From NCBI GenBank assembly GCA_030544215.1, contig JARZZO010000011.1, positions 42,003,001 through 42,067,000 on the forward strand: DNA of 64,000 nt, read 5' to 3'. The position numbers and the translations under genes are program-made. The stretch is from Zantedeschia hybrid cultivar. Lineage: Eukaryota > Streptophyta > Magnoliopsida > Alismatales > Araceae. Shown one piece after another: positions 33,831 to 44,817 of this stretch. How positions within the stretch are numbered: the stretch's first letter is position 1; the number at the start of each line of letters is the position of its first letter. The notes under the pieces are model-generated. The model searched no databases and was not told the origin of the DNA. It was given only the letters and a program-made list of their open reading frames with translations.

Positions 33831-34908
33831 GGAATGTCTTCAGTAATGACCCACAACTAGGTCGGAGTCAAGAGCAGAGTGCGGAACAGAGTGTGGAGAA
33901 TGAAAACATGAGAGGGATATGTTCCTTTCCATAGAAGATCAGTGGTATAACCTGGTTCATAAGGGTCATCTGGCTCCCCTTCATTAGTCTCTTCTGCCAG
34001 CAAAATCCTTTTTGTCAATGATCGCCCTGGGCCTTTCAATTATTTCATCTATTAGTGGCGGCCGTTTTCGTTCTGATGGATTCAAGAATAGTCTGTTTAG
34101 TACAATATACAAGTCCGATATGTCGAACCAGCGGTACCATTCACATTCCGGATCTTGAGTCTTCCTCTTTTTCATCGGCCGTAGATCCTCTAAAGATTGG
34201 TATGTCAGCAGTTGCGAACAATGTCTAGCCAGATCCTTCCTATATACATCATGCAGGTCAAAATGAGAGGTGATCACTGCTGTATTATTGTGGCCATGTT
34301 GAATCATGGGCCCTTTAACACAATGAGTGGACAAGGTCCAAGTTAAGGGGTCTCGATTTTCTTTGCAGGGGGTAACCATTGTTTTCCACGTCTTTTAACC
34401 ATTTTCACCTTCTTGTTGTTCCACAATATTATGCCTCACTTTCTCCGGCCTGTAGCCTAGGTCGCTGCCAGGTACCCTTCTCTCATCTGTTACTGGTTTA
34501 ATTCTTCTTTGCAGTCGAGTACCCAGACCCTTTCCAGGTTGATATCCCACTTTCATCATGTTCCAGCCTGGAGTATTCATGAACTTCTTCCGCTTCACGG
34601 CATTGATCGGGTAAGATGTAGGTACAATATGCTCAAAGGGATCTGCTGAAAAGGTTGTTTGGCATAAGGAGATGGCTAGCCTCTGAGGGGCGGGATTGGG
34701 ACTTATATTCAGTGAGTGGGTTGCAGCAAGGATAGGCATACTAGTGACTTTGATGATACGTCCTTTGTGAGGGAACTTGAGGCATTGGTGGTTTGTTGAT
34801 GGAATCGCCTCAAATGACTTGATGTAAGGATGACCGAGTATACCTTTCAGTAAAAGATCGATATCGAGGATATGAAATTCGACTTCAGCATGGCAAGCAG
34901 GGCCTAAT
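33831..34908 (-). pseudogene. pol: Tat-type protease C-terminus and G-patch region
   Basis: From 34908 down the minus strand: LDIDLLLKGILGHPYIKSFE and AIPSTNHQCLKFPHKG resemble the end of a Tat aspartic protease (compare FGRRLIGGVGAVPSSFHQKL in T4). Then a G-patch-like segment WNMMKVGYQPGKGLGTRLQR near 34500, typical of the spacer between protease and RT in Tat elements. A TAA near 34393 and a frame change near 34000 break it. No RT follows, because the copia LTR fragment cuts it at 33830. Its orientation is opposite to the X gag next to it. Confidence 0.72.
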
Positions 34909-35342
34909 TGTAAAGACCTACAAGATTACATTTATATGCCAACATATACATAATTATAAAAAGGGCATATTCGTAAATACTGTAAAAGTATAAATGCAAT
35001 TATGAAAAGTTTGAGGTTAATAATGTGATTGATGATTTTTGGAAGGTCTAAAGTATAATTTTTAAGGTCTCTAGAAGTGTCCTCAAATCACCAAAAAGAA
35101 GTTAAATTCGGTGACAAATAGCTGAATAAGGGTATAAATGTAATTATAAAAAAATACAGGGACTAAAGTGTAAAACTACTAAAGGATAAAAGGATACTGG
35201 TAAGGTTTCTTGGCTATCAAGTAACCCAACCCTAGTTAATCTAACCAGGTTTCTTGACCACCAAGTAACCTAACCCTTAAGTAACCCAACCCTAGTTAAC
35301 CTAACCCCCAAGTAACCCTCCTTTATCCCTCCCTTCTCCTTC

Positions 35343-35350
35343 TATAAATA
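35343..35350 (+). promoter_or_regulatory. TATA box of the B 5' LTR
   Basis: TATAAATA followed by a pyrimidine-rich stretch about 30 bp later. The same motif stands in the 3' LTR at 54514-54521. Confidence 0.75.
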
Positions 35351-36059
35351 GGAGGGTGGTCCTCCCATTTCTCCCCATCCCATTCCCTTCCTTCCCACCT
35401 TCCCCTGGAAGTCCTTGCCCACATCCAAGAGAGTAAGAGAGAGAGAGAGAGAGAGAGAGATTTAGAGCAAGAGTGGGAGTTGTTCGCAGGGTTCTTCACA
35501 CGTGTAGGAAGCGGTTACTGCTGTGTCCAAGAGAGCTCCTGGTTTAAAGGCAAGTACATGATTCTTTCTGTATGGTTAATTTCCTATTGCGAATGGCCTG
35601 TTTTCAAACATGTATTTTCCTACAAATTTAGGAAAATGCTACTAAGCCGAAATGCTGCCGGAATGATGTATGAGCCTAACTAGACTCCCAACGTATGCCT
35701 AAATCCATGCCTAAGTCCCATACTATAAGTCTCCCATGTTAAAATCGAACATGCTACGGACAATGCCACCATAGGAGTTCATGCGTCTGAATCATACAAG
35801 CATCCGTGTGAGGCGGACATAATTAAAAGACGTAACCCGAGGCAAATGGATAAATCTTAGGTACGGTTCTCCTGATCCAGGTGGGACAGGTGGGTCTCAG
35901 TGGAAGCGCTAGTGGGCATTTGCCTTACCACTGGCTGCACGTCATGCAAACCACCTCATGTTGTGGTTTGGATGCATGTCCGTTAAATAAGTGGGAACAT
36001 TTATGCTATTTGAATGCTATAATTAGTTATGACTTCATGATATTCCATAATCTTTTAAC

Positions 36060-36290
36060 CATGCCCTAATGCTATGCTATGCCTCTATTATACTTATACT
36101 CATGCCATGCAATGCCATGTTTAAGTCAAGTCACGTCATGATGTTATGCCATGATCGTTACATATATATTCACACCATGCCATACTATGCCATGATTTTT
36201 ATGATACTCATGCCATGCTATGATGTCACGCTATGTTGCCATGCCATGTTACACCATGATCTTTTGACCGTGCCATGCTTGCCATGATCC
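36060..36290. repeat. Degenerate CCATG/CATGC repeats in B LTR
   Basis: The words CCATGC, CCATG and GCTATG recur more than 20 times in about 230 bp without a strict period. It looks like a decayed simple repeat. Confidence 0.7.
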
Positions 36291-36738
36291 CTATGTTAGC
36301 TGAAGTTTTCTATATTATATTCGATCACGATATGATTATATGGTATTATCATATTGTCTTTTAAAGTTTATATATATGATAAGCAATGTAGCGGTATCAT
36401 GTGCTTGCTATGTTGGTAAACTCACCCACACTATTTAACCCCCTTTCAGGTGAGGACCTTATTGGGGCGACGGAGGAATCTCTACGAGCTTAGTTAGTTG
36501 AACATAGGTTGTTTTTGTAAGTCCAGTCCCTATGTAACTTACATGTTGTATCCCTGGACATGATGTACTGTAATGCACTGTGTATGTCATCAATATATAG
36601 TGTTTTGTTTATTTACATGTAAAGTATTCAACCTTAACTATACAAGTCATGTTCGGTTGTTCTCGTTGTTAACGGGTCCCTTCAGTTCATATTAAGCCGG
36701 CATGACTGAATCGACCGACAGGGGGTTGTTACAGTTTG

Positions 36739-36750
36739 TGGTATCACAAC
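36739..36750 (+). other. Primer-binding site of B (degenerate iMet type)
   Basis: TGGTATCACAAC, two mismatches from TGGTATCAGAGC, five bases after the LTR end. Confidence 0.78.
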
Positions 36751-36854
36751 AAGGTTACGAGCACTAAAAGCAGGTGCAACAAGTCTAGGAGAAGTAGAAT
36801 TAGGAGGCCAGACTTAGGTAAACCTAGACTAACCTATGGCTTGTCCTATAGGTC

Positions 36855-37868
36855 ATGGCGACTAACAGACGAGGGAGGATGCCTAGGACTGGAAGGGGTC
36901 GTCCAGAGCCCCAGAATGCTACACCTGTTCCTTCACGATCATCCCTAGATATGGGAGCCATTGTGCAGATTTTCCAAGGATTCCTCCATGCCACCCAACA
37001 ACACTAGAACTCTGTAGACCAAGGAGGCCAGGCAGGAGCCATCGCTATGGAACGGTTTAAGAAGATGGGGCCTCCTATTTTTAAGGGGGAGAGTGACCCC
37101 CTGATAGCTGAAAGTTGGATACGAGAGATTGAAAAGATCTTTCGTGTCATCCGTTGCCCAGATACTGATAAAGTAAATCTAGGAAGTTACATGTTACAGG
37201 ATCGAGCAGACACATGGTGGTCTTTTACCCTCTGTACAAAGTTTGCTGGAAGAGAAGGAGAGGTAACGTGGGAAGAATTTTTGATAGCCTTTAGGGCTAA
37301 GTTCTTTTCACAGCACATTCAAGATAAAATGATGCAGGAGTTTCTGTCCCTGACCCAAGGCACTAAATCAGTTATGGAGTATGAAGCTAGATTTTCTGAA
37401 TTGGCCAAATTCGCACCTCACTTGTGCCTTGATGAACGTTGGAAGCTACAAAATTTTTTCATGGGGTTAAAACCCATATTACGTACTAAGCTGGTAGCGC
37501 ACAAATTTAGCTCTATGGAAGAGGTAGTGGAAGCTACGTGCAGGAAAGAAGCTAAGCATGAGATTTATTTAGAAGAATGTAAGGTAGATATCAAGAGACA
37601 GGCATCTTCCTCGATGCAGAGGCAAGCATCATTATCTATACCCAAGAAGAGGAAGACTAAATCCCCAAAGATGCTAGTAATGACTACTACTCCATCTGCT
37701 CAAGTTCCTTCTTATCCTTTGTGTAAAAAATGTGGGAAAAGACATGAAGGTAGTGAATGTCTGAGGGGATCCGGCCGATGTTTTGGTTGTGGGGAAATCG
37801 GACACATTATGAGGAACTGTCCCAAGGTTAGAACCACTACTATGCCAGCACCAGCATCAGCGCAATAA
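36855..37868 (+). pseudogene. gag: B gag with zinc knuckle
   Basis: The ATG at 36855 (MATNRRGRMPRTGRGRPE) opens a frame to 37868, broken by TAG at 37005-37007 (codon 51), probably from CAG. Gag core: ESWIREIEKIFRVIRCPDTD, TWWSFTLCTKF and FLSLTQGTKSVMEYEARFSE. C-terminal zinc knuckle CFGCGEIGHIMRNCPK near 37780. The TAA at 37866-37868 sits at AQ-stop-MVPTQS and probably replaces CAA. Forms capsid and binds element RNA. Confidence 0.9.
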
Positions 37869-38249
37869 ATGGTTCCCACCCAATCACGAATGCCAGCACG
37901 TGTTTTTGCCTTGACTCAACAGGATATGGGGGCTATTGAGAACGTCACTGAAGGTACGGTTCTTATAGCCGATACTTATGCTCAAGTTCTTTTTGATAAT
38001 GGTGCTATGCATTCCTTCATTTTAGAAGAATTCATACAGTCATTACCTGATAAAATAGATTTAGTTGAAACTCCAGTCATTATGACTATTTTCACCCCTG
38101 GGGGAATTCTCCATTCCCAAAAGTGCATTACCTCTCTTAAAATAGAGATTGAGGGTAGACAACTCTCTACACAATTACATGTGCTCAAGATGAAAGACTT
38201 TGATGTCATTCTAGAGATGGACTGGTTAGAACAACACCATCTATGCTAG
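37869..38249 (+). pseudogene. pol: B aspartic protease
   Basis: In frame with gag. The active-site region reads VLFDNGAMHSFI near 37985, where DTGA or DSGA is usual, so the key residue after Asp is changed. DFDVILEMDWLEQHH near 38200 corresponds to VILGMDWL. A frame change near 38243 moves coding into the next frame (overlap 38243-38249). It would cleave the polyprotein. Confidence 0.87.
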
Positions 38250-39208
38250 ATTGCCGAAGGAAAAAGATTCTTTTTAGAATCCGAGGAGAAGAAGAGTTCT
38301 CTCTTAAACTCCCCAAACTTGGAAAGCAAATCATCTCAGCACTTAAGGCGCGACACTGCATTGATAAGAGTTGTACTGCTTACCTAGTCAGTGTAGTTTC
38401 TATCCCAAAAGAAAAGAAGGCCCTCTCTATCTCTGATATTAAGGTAGTTAGAGAATATCTAGATGTCTTTCCAGAGGAATTTCCAGGCATGCCGCCAGTA
38501 AGGGAGATTGAATTCTCAATTGAGCTTCTCCCAGGCACAGTTCACATTTCTAAGGTTCCCTATCGTATGGCACCTGCTGAGTTGGCAGAATTAAAGAAGC
38601 AGCTTCAAGAATTATTAGGCAAGGGATTTATTCGCCCTAGTGTGTTTCCATGGGGTGCTTCTGTTTTATTTGTTCGGAAGAAGGATGGATCTCTGCGGCT
38701 CTGTGTGGATTACCGGAAGCTGAATCAAGTTACTATCAAGAATCAATATCCACTACCGTGAATTGATGATCTATTTGATCAATTACAATGAGCCACTTTA
38801 TTTTCAAAGATCGATCTTCGATCAGGATATCATCAGTTGAGGATTAAAGAAGAAGACATTCCCAAAACAACTTTTCGAACCAAGTACAAGCACTATGAAT
38901 TTCTAGTTATACCTTTTGGTTTAACCAATGCCCCTGCAATTTTTATGGATTTAATGAACCGGGTATTCAAACCGTACTTGCATCATTTTGTAGTAGTATT
39001 TATAGATGATGTCTTAATATACTCTCCTACTGAGGAAGTACATAAGGAACACTTGAAGATTATTCTAGAAACTCTTAGAACTCACAAACTATATGCCAAA
39101 TTCAGCAAGTGTGAATTCTGGTTACAACAAATTCAATTCCTTGGCCATATTATTTCTAAGGAAGGCGTAGTTGTTGGTCCGGCCAAGATTCAAATTGTTC
39201 TTAATTAG
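38243..39208 (+). pseudogene. pol: B reverse transcriptase
   Basis: Open pieces 38243-38761 and 38837-39208, separated by TGA codons at 38759 and about 38789. Motifs: YRMAPAELAELKKQLQELLG, LRLCVDYRKLNQVTIKNQYP, then KIDLRSGYHQLRIKEED, FGLTNAPAIFMDLMNRVF and the intact catalytic FIDDVLIYS near 39000. It ends at TAG 39206-39208, probably from TGG. Confidence 0.9.
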
Positions 39209-40212
39209 AAAGCACCCAAGACTCCAACTGAAGTTTGGAGTTTTCTGGGTCTAGCCGGATACTATCGACACTTCGTAGAGGTGTTTGCTACTCTAGCTGC
39301 TCCTCTTACTAAGTTCACCTGAAAAGGGGTGAGATTTTTGTGGACAGAAAATTGTGAAAAGAGTTTCCAGGAGCTAAATAAAAGATTAACTATAGCTCCA
39401 GTCCTTACCCTGCCTAGTGGAACCGAAGGCTTTGTCATCTATACTGATGCTTGAAGACAAGGTATTGGTTTTGTGCTCATGCAGCATGGTAGGATAATTG
39501 CTTATGCATCCCGTCAACTAAAAGATCATGAGCTAAATTATTCTACCCATGATCTTGAATTAGCAGCAGTAGTTCATGCACTCAAAATATAGAGGCATTA
39601 TTTATATGGAGTGCAATTTCAAGTCTTTACCGACCATCAGAGCCTTAAATATATTTTCTCTCAGAAGGAGCTCAATCTTAGACAAAGACGTTTGATAGAA
39701 TTCTTAAAAGATTATGATTTTGAATTGAATTATCACCCAAGTAAGGTAAATATTATAACTGATGCTCTCAGTAGGAAGTAGTTGATGATGATCAGAGATT
39801 GGAAGATGATTGAGGAAGTTATTGCCTCCCTATCTCAGTTATCCATCCAATCTGCCATTGTGGAAAAGATTTCTGAAGCTCAACAAAATGATCTTAAGTT
39901 GCAAGAACTGACTGGTAACCTGGCTTTAAAATAAATGATCGTGGTGATATTTTCAAGGCAGATTATGTATCCCAGAGGACTAAAAATTAAGAAAGGAACT
40001 TTTGACGGAGGCTCACAAGTCAAAGTTCATTATTCATCCTGGCAATACCAAGATGTTCCAAGACATGAAGCGTACTTTCTGGTGGCCAGGTATGAAGAAT
40101 GATATTGCTGATTTTGTTTCTAAATGCCTCGTTTGTCAGCAGGTTAAGGCAGAACATCAAAGACCCTTTGGACTTCTGCAAAAGATAGAAATTCCAGAGT
40201 GGAAATGGGAAC
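39209..40212 (+). pseudogene. pol: B RNase H and integrase N-terminus
   Basis: Recognisable throughout but with stops near 39320, 39452, 39588, 39778 and 39934. FLGLAGYYRHFVEVF, then RNase H (DLELAAVVHALKI, QVFTDHQSLKYIFSQKELNL). The integrase zinc finger is HPGNTKMFQDMKRTFWWPGM and CLVCQQVKAEHQRP (open at 40002-40220). T4 inserts after EIPEWKWE at 40212; the core resumes at 52982. Confidence 0.88.
40208..40212. repeat. Target-site duplication GGAAC of T4 (left)
   Basis: GGAAC here and at 52977-52981 flank T4. Removing T4 and one copy restores the integrase reading WKWE to HITMDF. Confidence 0.93.
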
Positions 40213-41128
40213 TGATGTAGCCGAAGCTATCACGACCGGATTCCGAGGCTGGAATCCGAAGAAGTGGATCCAAAGCCGGTTCGGATCGGTGCTATCGAGG
40301 CCCGACGGGGATCCGGAAGGCGGAGGAGGCAGAGGCGAAGCCGAAGGTTCGAAGGCCGAGACCGGCTCGGTCGGCGACTGGCTTGCTCTGGGAAGTCGCA
40401 GCCGAAGCTCCTTCGGGAAGCGAGGGGATGGCGCGATGCCGAGTCTCCTCGATTGCGAGGCAGCCGGCGTACGGCGTCGAGACCAGAGAGAGGAGTCCGA
40501 GGTCGGCGGCCGAGACCGACTCGGGAAGGTCGGCGATGATTCGAACCGAGCTCCTGCAGGAGGGAAAGAAGAAGAAACCGGTCAGCAGGAGTCCCGGGCT
40601 CTGGCCCTTAGGAACCCCCTCCGACGGTCAAGATAGCTCCTGAAGATGATTCGATTCAGAAGGCAAAGCGTAGCTTTAATGCTATTTGGACCGTAGTCCT
40701 TAAGGGTCTCGGAGGCTTCAGAGAGCATACCTTTGGCAATAAATAGCAGTGTATTTATAGCAGAGGATAGAGGATGGTTAACGGTGGCAGCCGATATAGG
40801 ACTAAACGCGGGCTTAATGGTAAACCCCCATAGTACCTGGTCCGCCACCGGAGTGGGCCGGACTCGGCTATCGGGCCGAAGGGGGTTGGGCCGTTGATGG
40901 GCCGAAGCCTGTTGGGCCCTGGGCTGCCGCGCTGTTCCCGGGCCGTAGGCTGGTGGGCCGCTGACGGGCTGAAGCCTGTTGGGCCGGGAGCGACGGTGCC
41001 GCTTATGGGCCGAGGGCTGCTGGGCCGCTGATGGGCCGAAGGCTTTCCTGAGGGCCTTGCACTGCTGCTGCTGGGCTGAGCGGGGTTTGGGCTTGTTTAA
41101 ATGGGCCGAATCGGATTCTGCCTCATCA
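40213..41128 (-). repeat. 3' LTR of T4 (916 bp)
   Basis: Minus strand TGATGAGGCAGAATCC to CTTCGGCTACATCA. Same length as the 5' LTR. GC-rich, with many GGGCCGAAG words. The short ORFs it contains also occur in the other LTR. Confidence 0.95.
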
Positions 41129-41131
41129 CAT

Positions 41132-41145
41132 AGCCCCCCACTCTT
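41132..41145 (-). other. Polypurine tract of T4
   Basis: The minus strand reads AGAGTGGGGGGCTA just before the 3' LTR. Confidence 0.82.
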
Positions 41146-41738
41146 GACTTCCTCAGTTCTGAGATGGCGAGAGTATAGCCCGAAGCTAACAGGAGAATAT
41201 CGCAACAGGTGTCTTACCCGAAGCTCTGTTCTTTTTCTGTGAGAAGAGGGTGCTCTTGGTCGGCCGAGGGCCATGCGGTTGCTTCGACTTCGTTCGGAGT
41301 GGCGACGAAGGCTCATGGCTCTGAAGGCGAAGGGCCGAGCCCTCTGACTCGTGTCAGGCTTCATTAAATAGACAGGATGGGCGTCGCTTCGCGAAGAAGC
41401 ACGGGACACGCGTTGCGCATCCGCCCGCCCTGTGAAAAGCACAGAAAGATCCTGACCGCTCGCGGGTCGCGGATCGCCTTGGCTCTCTGTCCGAGGCTCC
41501 ACTCGGATTGCCGCCGCTCCCTTCTTCGGCACGCGGATCGGGACACGTGGCGGGCATCCGGGTGATCAGCCGAAGGGTCGGAGCGCCCTCGGCTGTTGAT
41601 CGCTCTGTTTCAAGTCCCGGAGCCTGCCCGTCATTATTGCCGAAGGACGGTGCACGTGGCGGGCATCCGAGAGGAGCGATGGGACGAAGGGGACGATCTC
41701 AGCCGTTGGTTTTGGCGGGAAGCGCTTCGGATGGGGCT

Positions 41739-41746
41739 TATAAATA
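41739..41746 (+). promoter_or_regulatory. TATA box of the T4 antisense gene
   Basis: TATAAATA on the plus strand in GC-rich surroundings, about 270 bp upstream of the antisense ORF start at 42013, with a CT-rich stretch (41768-41830) right after it. Position and context fit a core promoter independent of the LTR. Confidence 0.65.
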
Positions 41747-42012
41747 CAAGCCCTCAGCAGGGCACTGTTCTTCTTCCTGCTACTGTTCTCTTGTTTCCCC
41801 TGCGATCACCCGAGCTCCCCCCCTTCTCCGGCGAAAGGCTAGCTCTCTGAAGGCTTCGCCCGAGCTCGCCGGCCACCGTGGGAGGATCTCCATTCCTCAG
41901 AGCGCATCGCTGGTGGAGCTGGGTGGCCTGAGAAGCTGCGCTCGGTTCAGAAGAGATTTCCTCCCCCTTCCTGAGAGTAAGCCTTGACCTTCTTCTTCCC
42001 CTTCGCGGCCTT

Positions 42013-43808
42013 ATGGTCCGGAGTCCTTCCAGTGAGATTACTCCTTCGGACGAGGAGTATACTCCTTCCCACTCTCCGAAATCTTCTCTGTCAGATCCCC
42101 TCACCTTACATTCCCTTGCTTCTGCGATGTCTAAAGAGCCTGAGGTCTCTGGGACTGAGGGGTCCGAGGCTTCCGGGGCCGAGGCTTCCGGGGCCGAGGC
42201 TACCGAAGAGGTCCGGAACCTAGGCCGGGCTTCCACCTCGGGACGCCGTCGTCCCGACATTGCTTCGGAAGCGTCCTGCGCCCTTTCGGACGTAGAGGTG
42301 AGGAACCTTGTTTCTTACTTCCAGCTTCCTTCCTGGACGACCCCCCACCGACCTGACTCTGCCATCAGGGCCAACACTCCCAGCCCGGGTTCCTTCTCTA
42401 TTTATGTTGATAGCTTCGAGGCGGGCTTCCGGCTTCCTCTTCCTACCTTCGTCATCAACCTTCTCAGCTTCTACGGGCTGGCCCCGTCTCAGCTTTTTCC
42501 CAACTCCTGGCGCACCGTATACGGATTTTTGAGCGTTTTCGCCCGTATACAGATCACTCCTTCCCTCAACGTCTTTCGCTACCTCTTCAAAATTCAAAGG
42601 CAGGGAAAATCCGAGTGGTACTGCTTCGTCCCTCGGGTCGGCCGAAGCATATTCTCCGGGAAGCCCTCGTCCATCCACGGCTGGAAGAGGAAGTTCATCT
42701 TCATCTCTCTACCGGAGAACGAGCAGGGCGTGTGGCCCTTTCCTACTAAATGGGCGCCGCTGGCCGCAGGCCTCTCGGACCCTCCTGCTCTAACCTCCGT
42801 CCAGAGCACCCTCGTGGGTCATATCCAAATCATGGCCCCGTACGATATCTGGGGGCTCCTCAGCGCGTCAGAGCGGCTGGTGAACGCCGGGGTATGGCCG
42901 GACCCACGGTCTGATCCGGAGCGAGCCTTCCCCTACCTTCCTCCCGGGGAGACTCCGCGGGGCCGCGGAGGAAGGGCTGCCGCTCCTCCGGCCGAAGCTC
43001 CTCCGGCTGAGGAGGCTGATGAAGTTTCGGCCGAGGGTAAGTCGGCTTCAAGTTTGCACTTGGTTTCTGTTTTGTTTCTAACATGTTCTTCTCGCTTACA
43101 GCAATGAACGAGCTCGACGCCCTCCTTGCCCGGATATCCGAACAGCGTGGCCCGGGCCGGGCACCGGCCCCGCAGGCGGCAGGCGGGTCCAGCCGAGGCG
43201 GTGGAGCTCCGAGGACCCGAGGCGGGGTTCCAAGGACCGCGGCCTCCACCGAGGGTTGGGCTGCTGCCGCTGCTCTCGAGAGGGAGCGGAAGACCAAGTT
43301 CGCTGCCCGAAGGGGCGGCCGACTGTCGAAGCGCCCTCGGGGGGAAGAGGCCGAAGAAGCGGAGCCGGCTCCGCTGATTAGGAGGGGTGCCGCGGCCCGA
43401 AGGGCCGCAAGGCTGGCGTCTCCCGAGGCGCCAAGGGGCGACTCCCCTCCGGCCGTATCGGCAGGGGCCGAAGACGAAGGCGCCGGGTCGCAGGCGCCCC
43501 GGGCGCAACGCGAGTGGTGGCACCCCGAACCGGGGGTTTATAAGGACGAGAGTATGGAGGACTCGCAGACGTGCCTCCGTCTGCTCCGCAGTCTTACTCT
43601 CCCTTCGGCTTTTGAAGAGCTGAAGGACCATTCAGTCACCGACCTGGCGGCGATGAGCGCTCGGTTGGCGGTCCAGGTAAGAAGCTTGAATGTGCTTCAA
43701 CTTAGCTCTCCTTAGTTGTTCCTTGATTTTCTCTGATCCTTGTCTGCTTTCGGTCCGCAGGCTGCGGTGACGGGTAGTGTCCTGATGCACCATCAGGAGC
43801 TGCTCTGA
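42013..43808 (+). CDS. Antisense additional ORF of T4, exons 1-3 (gypsy-type transposon domain)
   Basis: Lies opposite to gag-pol, between pol and the 3' LTR. Exon 1, 42013-43036, starts with an acidic Ser/Glu-rich region. It then shows the domain long annotated as putative gypsy type transposon (Transposase_28): FEAGFRLPLPTFVINLLSFY, LFPNSWRTVYGFLSVF and GWKRKFIFISLPENEQGVWP. Intron 43037-43101 (GT-AG) joins in frame to exon 2, 43102-43676, Arg/Gly/Pro-rich. Intron 43677-43760 joins in frame to exon 3, which meets TGA at 43806-43808 (548 codons in total). That TGA may be a changed CGA, because a coiled coil follows. Role unknown; regulation of the element is a guess only. Splicing is predicted from sequence. 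Confidence 0.75.
43037..43101 (+). other. Predicted intron 1 of the antisense gene
   Basis: 65 bp, GTAAGT donor and TTACAG acceptor, T-rich inside, although the exons are GC-rich. Removal keeps the frame (phase 1, ...SAEAMNEL...). Confidence 0.8.
43677..43760 (+). other. Predicted intron 2 of the antisense gene
   Basis: 84 bp, GTAAGA donor and CCGCAG acceptor, T-rich, phase 0. Joins LAVQ to AAVTG. Confidence 0.78.
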
Positions 43809-43899
43809 CTCAAGCTCTTGGAGGCCGAGAGGGAGCCGGCCGGTTCGGGTGAGGGCACTTCGGTGGGGCCCCATATCGAGCCCTTAGTCGATGGGCTCG

Positions 43900-44469
43900 T
43901 AACCGCGAGCGCAGCTGGAGAAGAGGGCAGCAGAGGCCCGTGCTTCCGCCGAGGCCAAGATGAAGGCCGAGGGTGAGCTCGCTGTGGCTCAGTCTGAGAT
44001 CCGGGCCCTCAAGGCCCAGATCCAGGATAAGGACTCCCGGCGGGCTTCGGAGAAGCTCCGCCATGCCGAGGAGGTATCGGCATTGAAGCAGGAGCTGGAG
44101 GAGGTGGCGGACTCGGCCGTAGCCGATTACAAGGCCGGCCCGGACTACGCTGAAGAGATCCTCCAAGCTCAGCTGCTAGCGTCTTCTTCGGTCTTCGACC
44201 TCGGGCTGGCTGTCGCCCAGAGGGCCTGCCCGAATGTTGATTTGACCGGGGTAGCCCTACCGATGGGCGAGGAAGCCAGGGAGCTCCTATCCTGGTGGCA
44301 GGAGCTCAGGGCCGAGAGGGCCTCACCTCCAGCTCCGGATGACGAAGCCGTGATCGCCGAGGAGGCCCCCGCCGAGGATGCCGCTCCTGAAGCGGTGCAG
44401 ATCGTTGACTCTCCCTCTCCTGGTCGAGACGCAGTCGAAGCGGAAGAGGAAGGGGTTGTCGAGGGCTGA
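43900..44469 (+). pseudogene. Antisense gene, C-terminal coiled-coil part
   Basis: Open on the plus strand in a frame one off from exon 3. Either a further intron or an indel lies around 43809-43914. From about 43915 a heptad-rich coiled coil: AQLEKRAAEARASAEAKMKA, then AVAQSEIRALKAQIQDKD and EEVSALKQELEEVAD. It is followed by a conserved-looking globular end (FDLGLAVAQRACPNVDLTG) and an acidic tail, with stop TGA at 44467-44469. It belongs with the upstream exons because strand and composition match and no new start context is visible. Confidence 0.62.
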
Positions 44470-44817
44470 CACGAGGATTCCCCTTGGTTTTTGTCTCCCC
44501 TTTTTTGTAAGCCTTCGGCCAGGCGGATGGCCGATTTTGTACTTCTCCTTCTGTGAATATAGGAAGTATTTCTGAGTTTTACCTCTTTATCTTCTGCATG
44601 ATTGACCGAATGTGGCCTTCAGAAATCCGAGGTCCAATCGTCTGTCCGCTGTAGCTCGTAAGGCCGAGAACCGATGCAGGTTCGGATAGAATACTGCCAC
44701 AATGTATACGGCCGGGGCCTTTACTAATGTGGTTCATAAGACCCGAAGGGGTATTCCGCCGCTCTTGATGCGGTTTGTGTGGTCGGAGCCACTCCCGGTT
44801 TGGCTTACATGGGCTTA
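44470..44817. other. 3' flank of the antisense gene and degenerate half-unit of the array
   Basis: T-rich stretch after the stop (44500-44600) suits a 3' untranslated end. From about 44755 to 44817 one diverged half-unit of the tandem array appears (CGGTTTGTGTGGTCGGAGCC, then TTACATGGGCTTAGA). Confidence 0.6.

Larger units (their letters stand above)
34909..36733 (+). repeat. 5' LTR of B (1,825 bp)
   Basis: TGTAAAGACCTAC to GTTGTTACA. TATA box TATAAATA at 35343-35350, then a CT-rich and (GA)n leader (35436-35460). Near its end is a region of degenerate CATGC/CCATG repeats (36060-36290). Different family from A1/A2, but the same LTR-end style. Confidence 0.9.

Noticed and set aside
33857..34039. 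Possible independent small gene on the minus strand
   Set aside because: It is the frame-shifted continuation of the Tat protease/G-patch fragment, not a separate gene.
40199..41532. ORFs of up to 316 codons across the T4 3' LTR and its inner edge
   Set aside because: Those in the LTR recur in the other LTR. The 316-codon minus frame runs across the LTR boundary and shows no domain.
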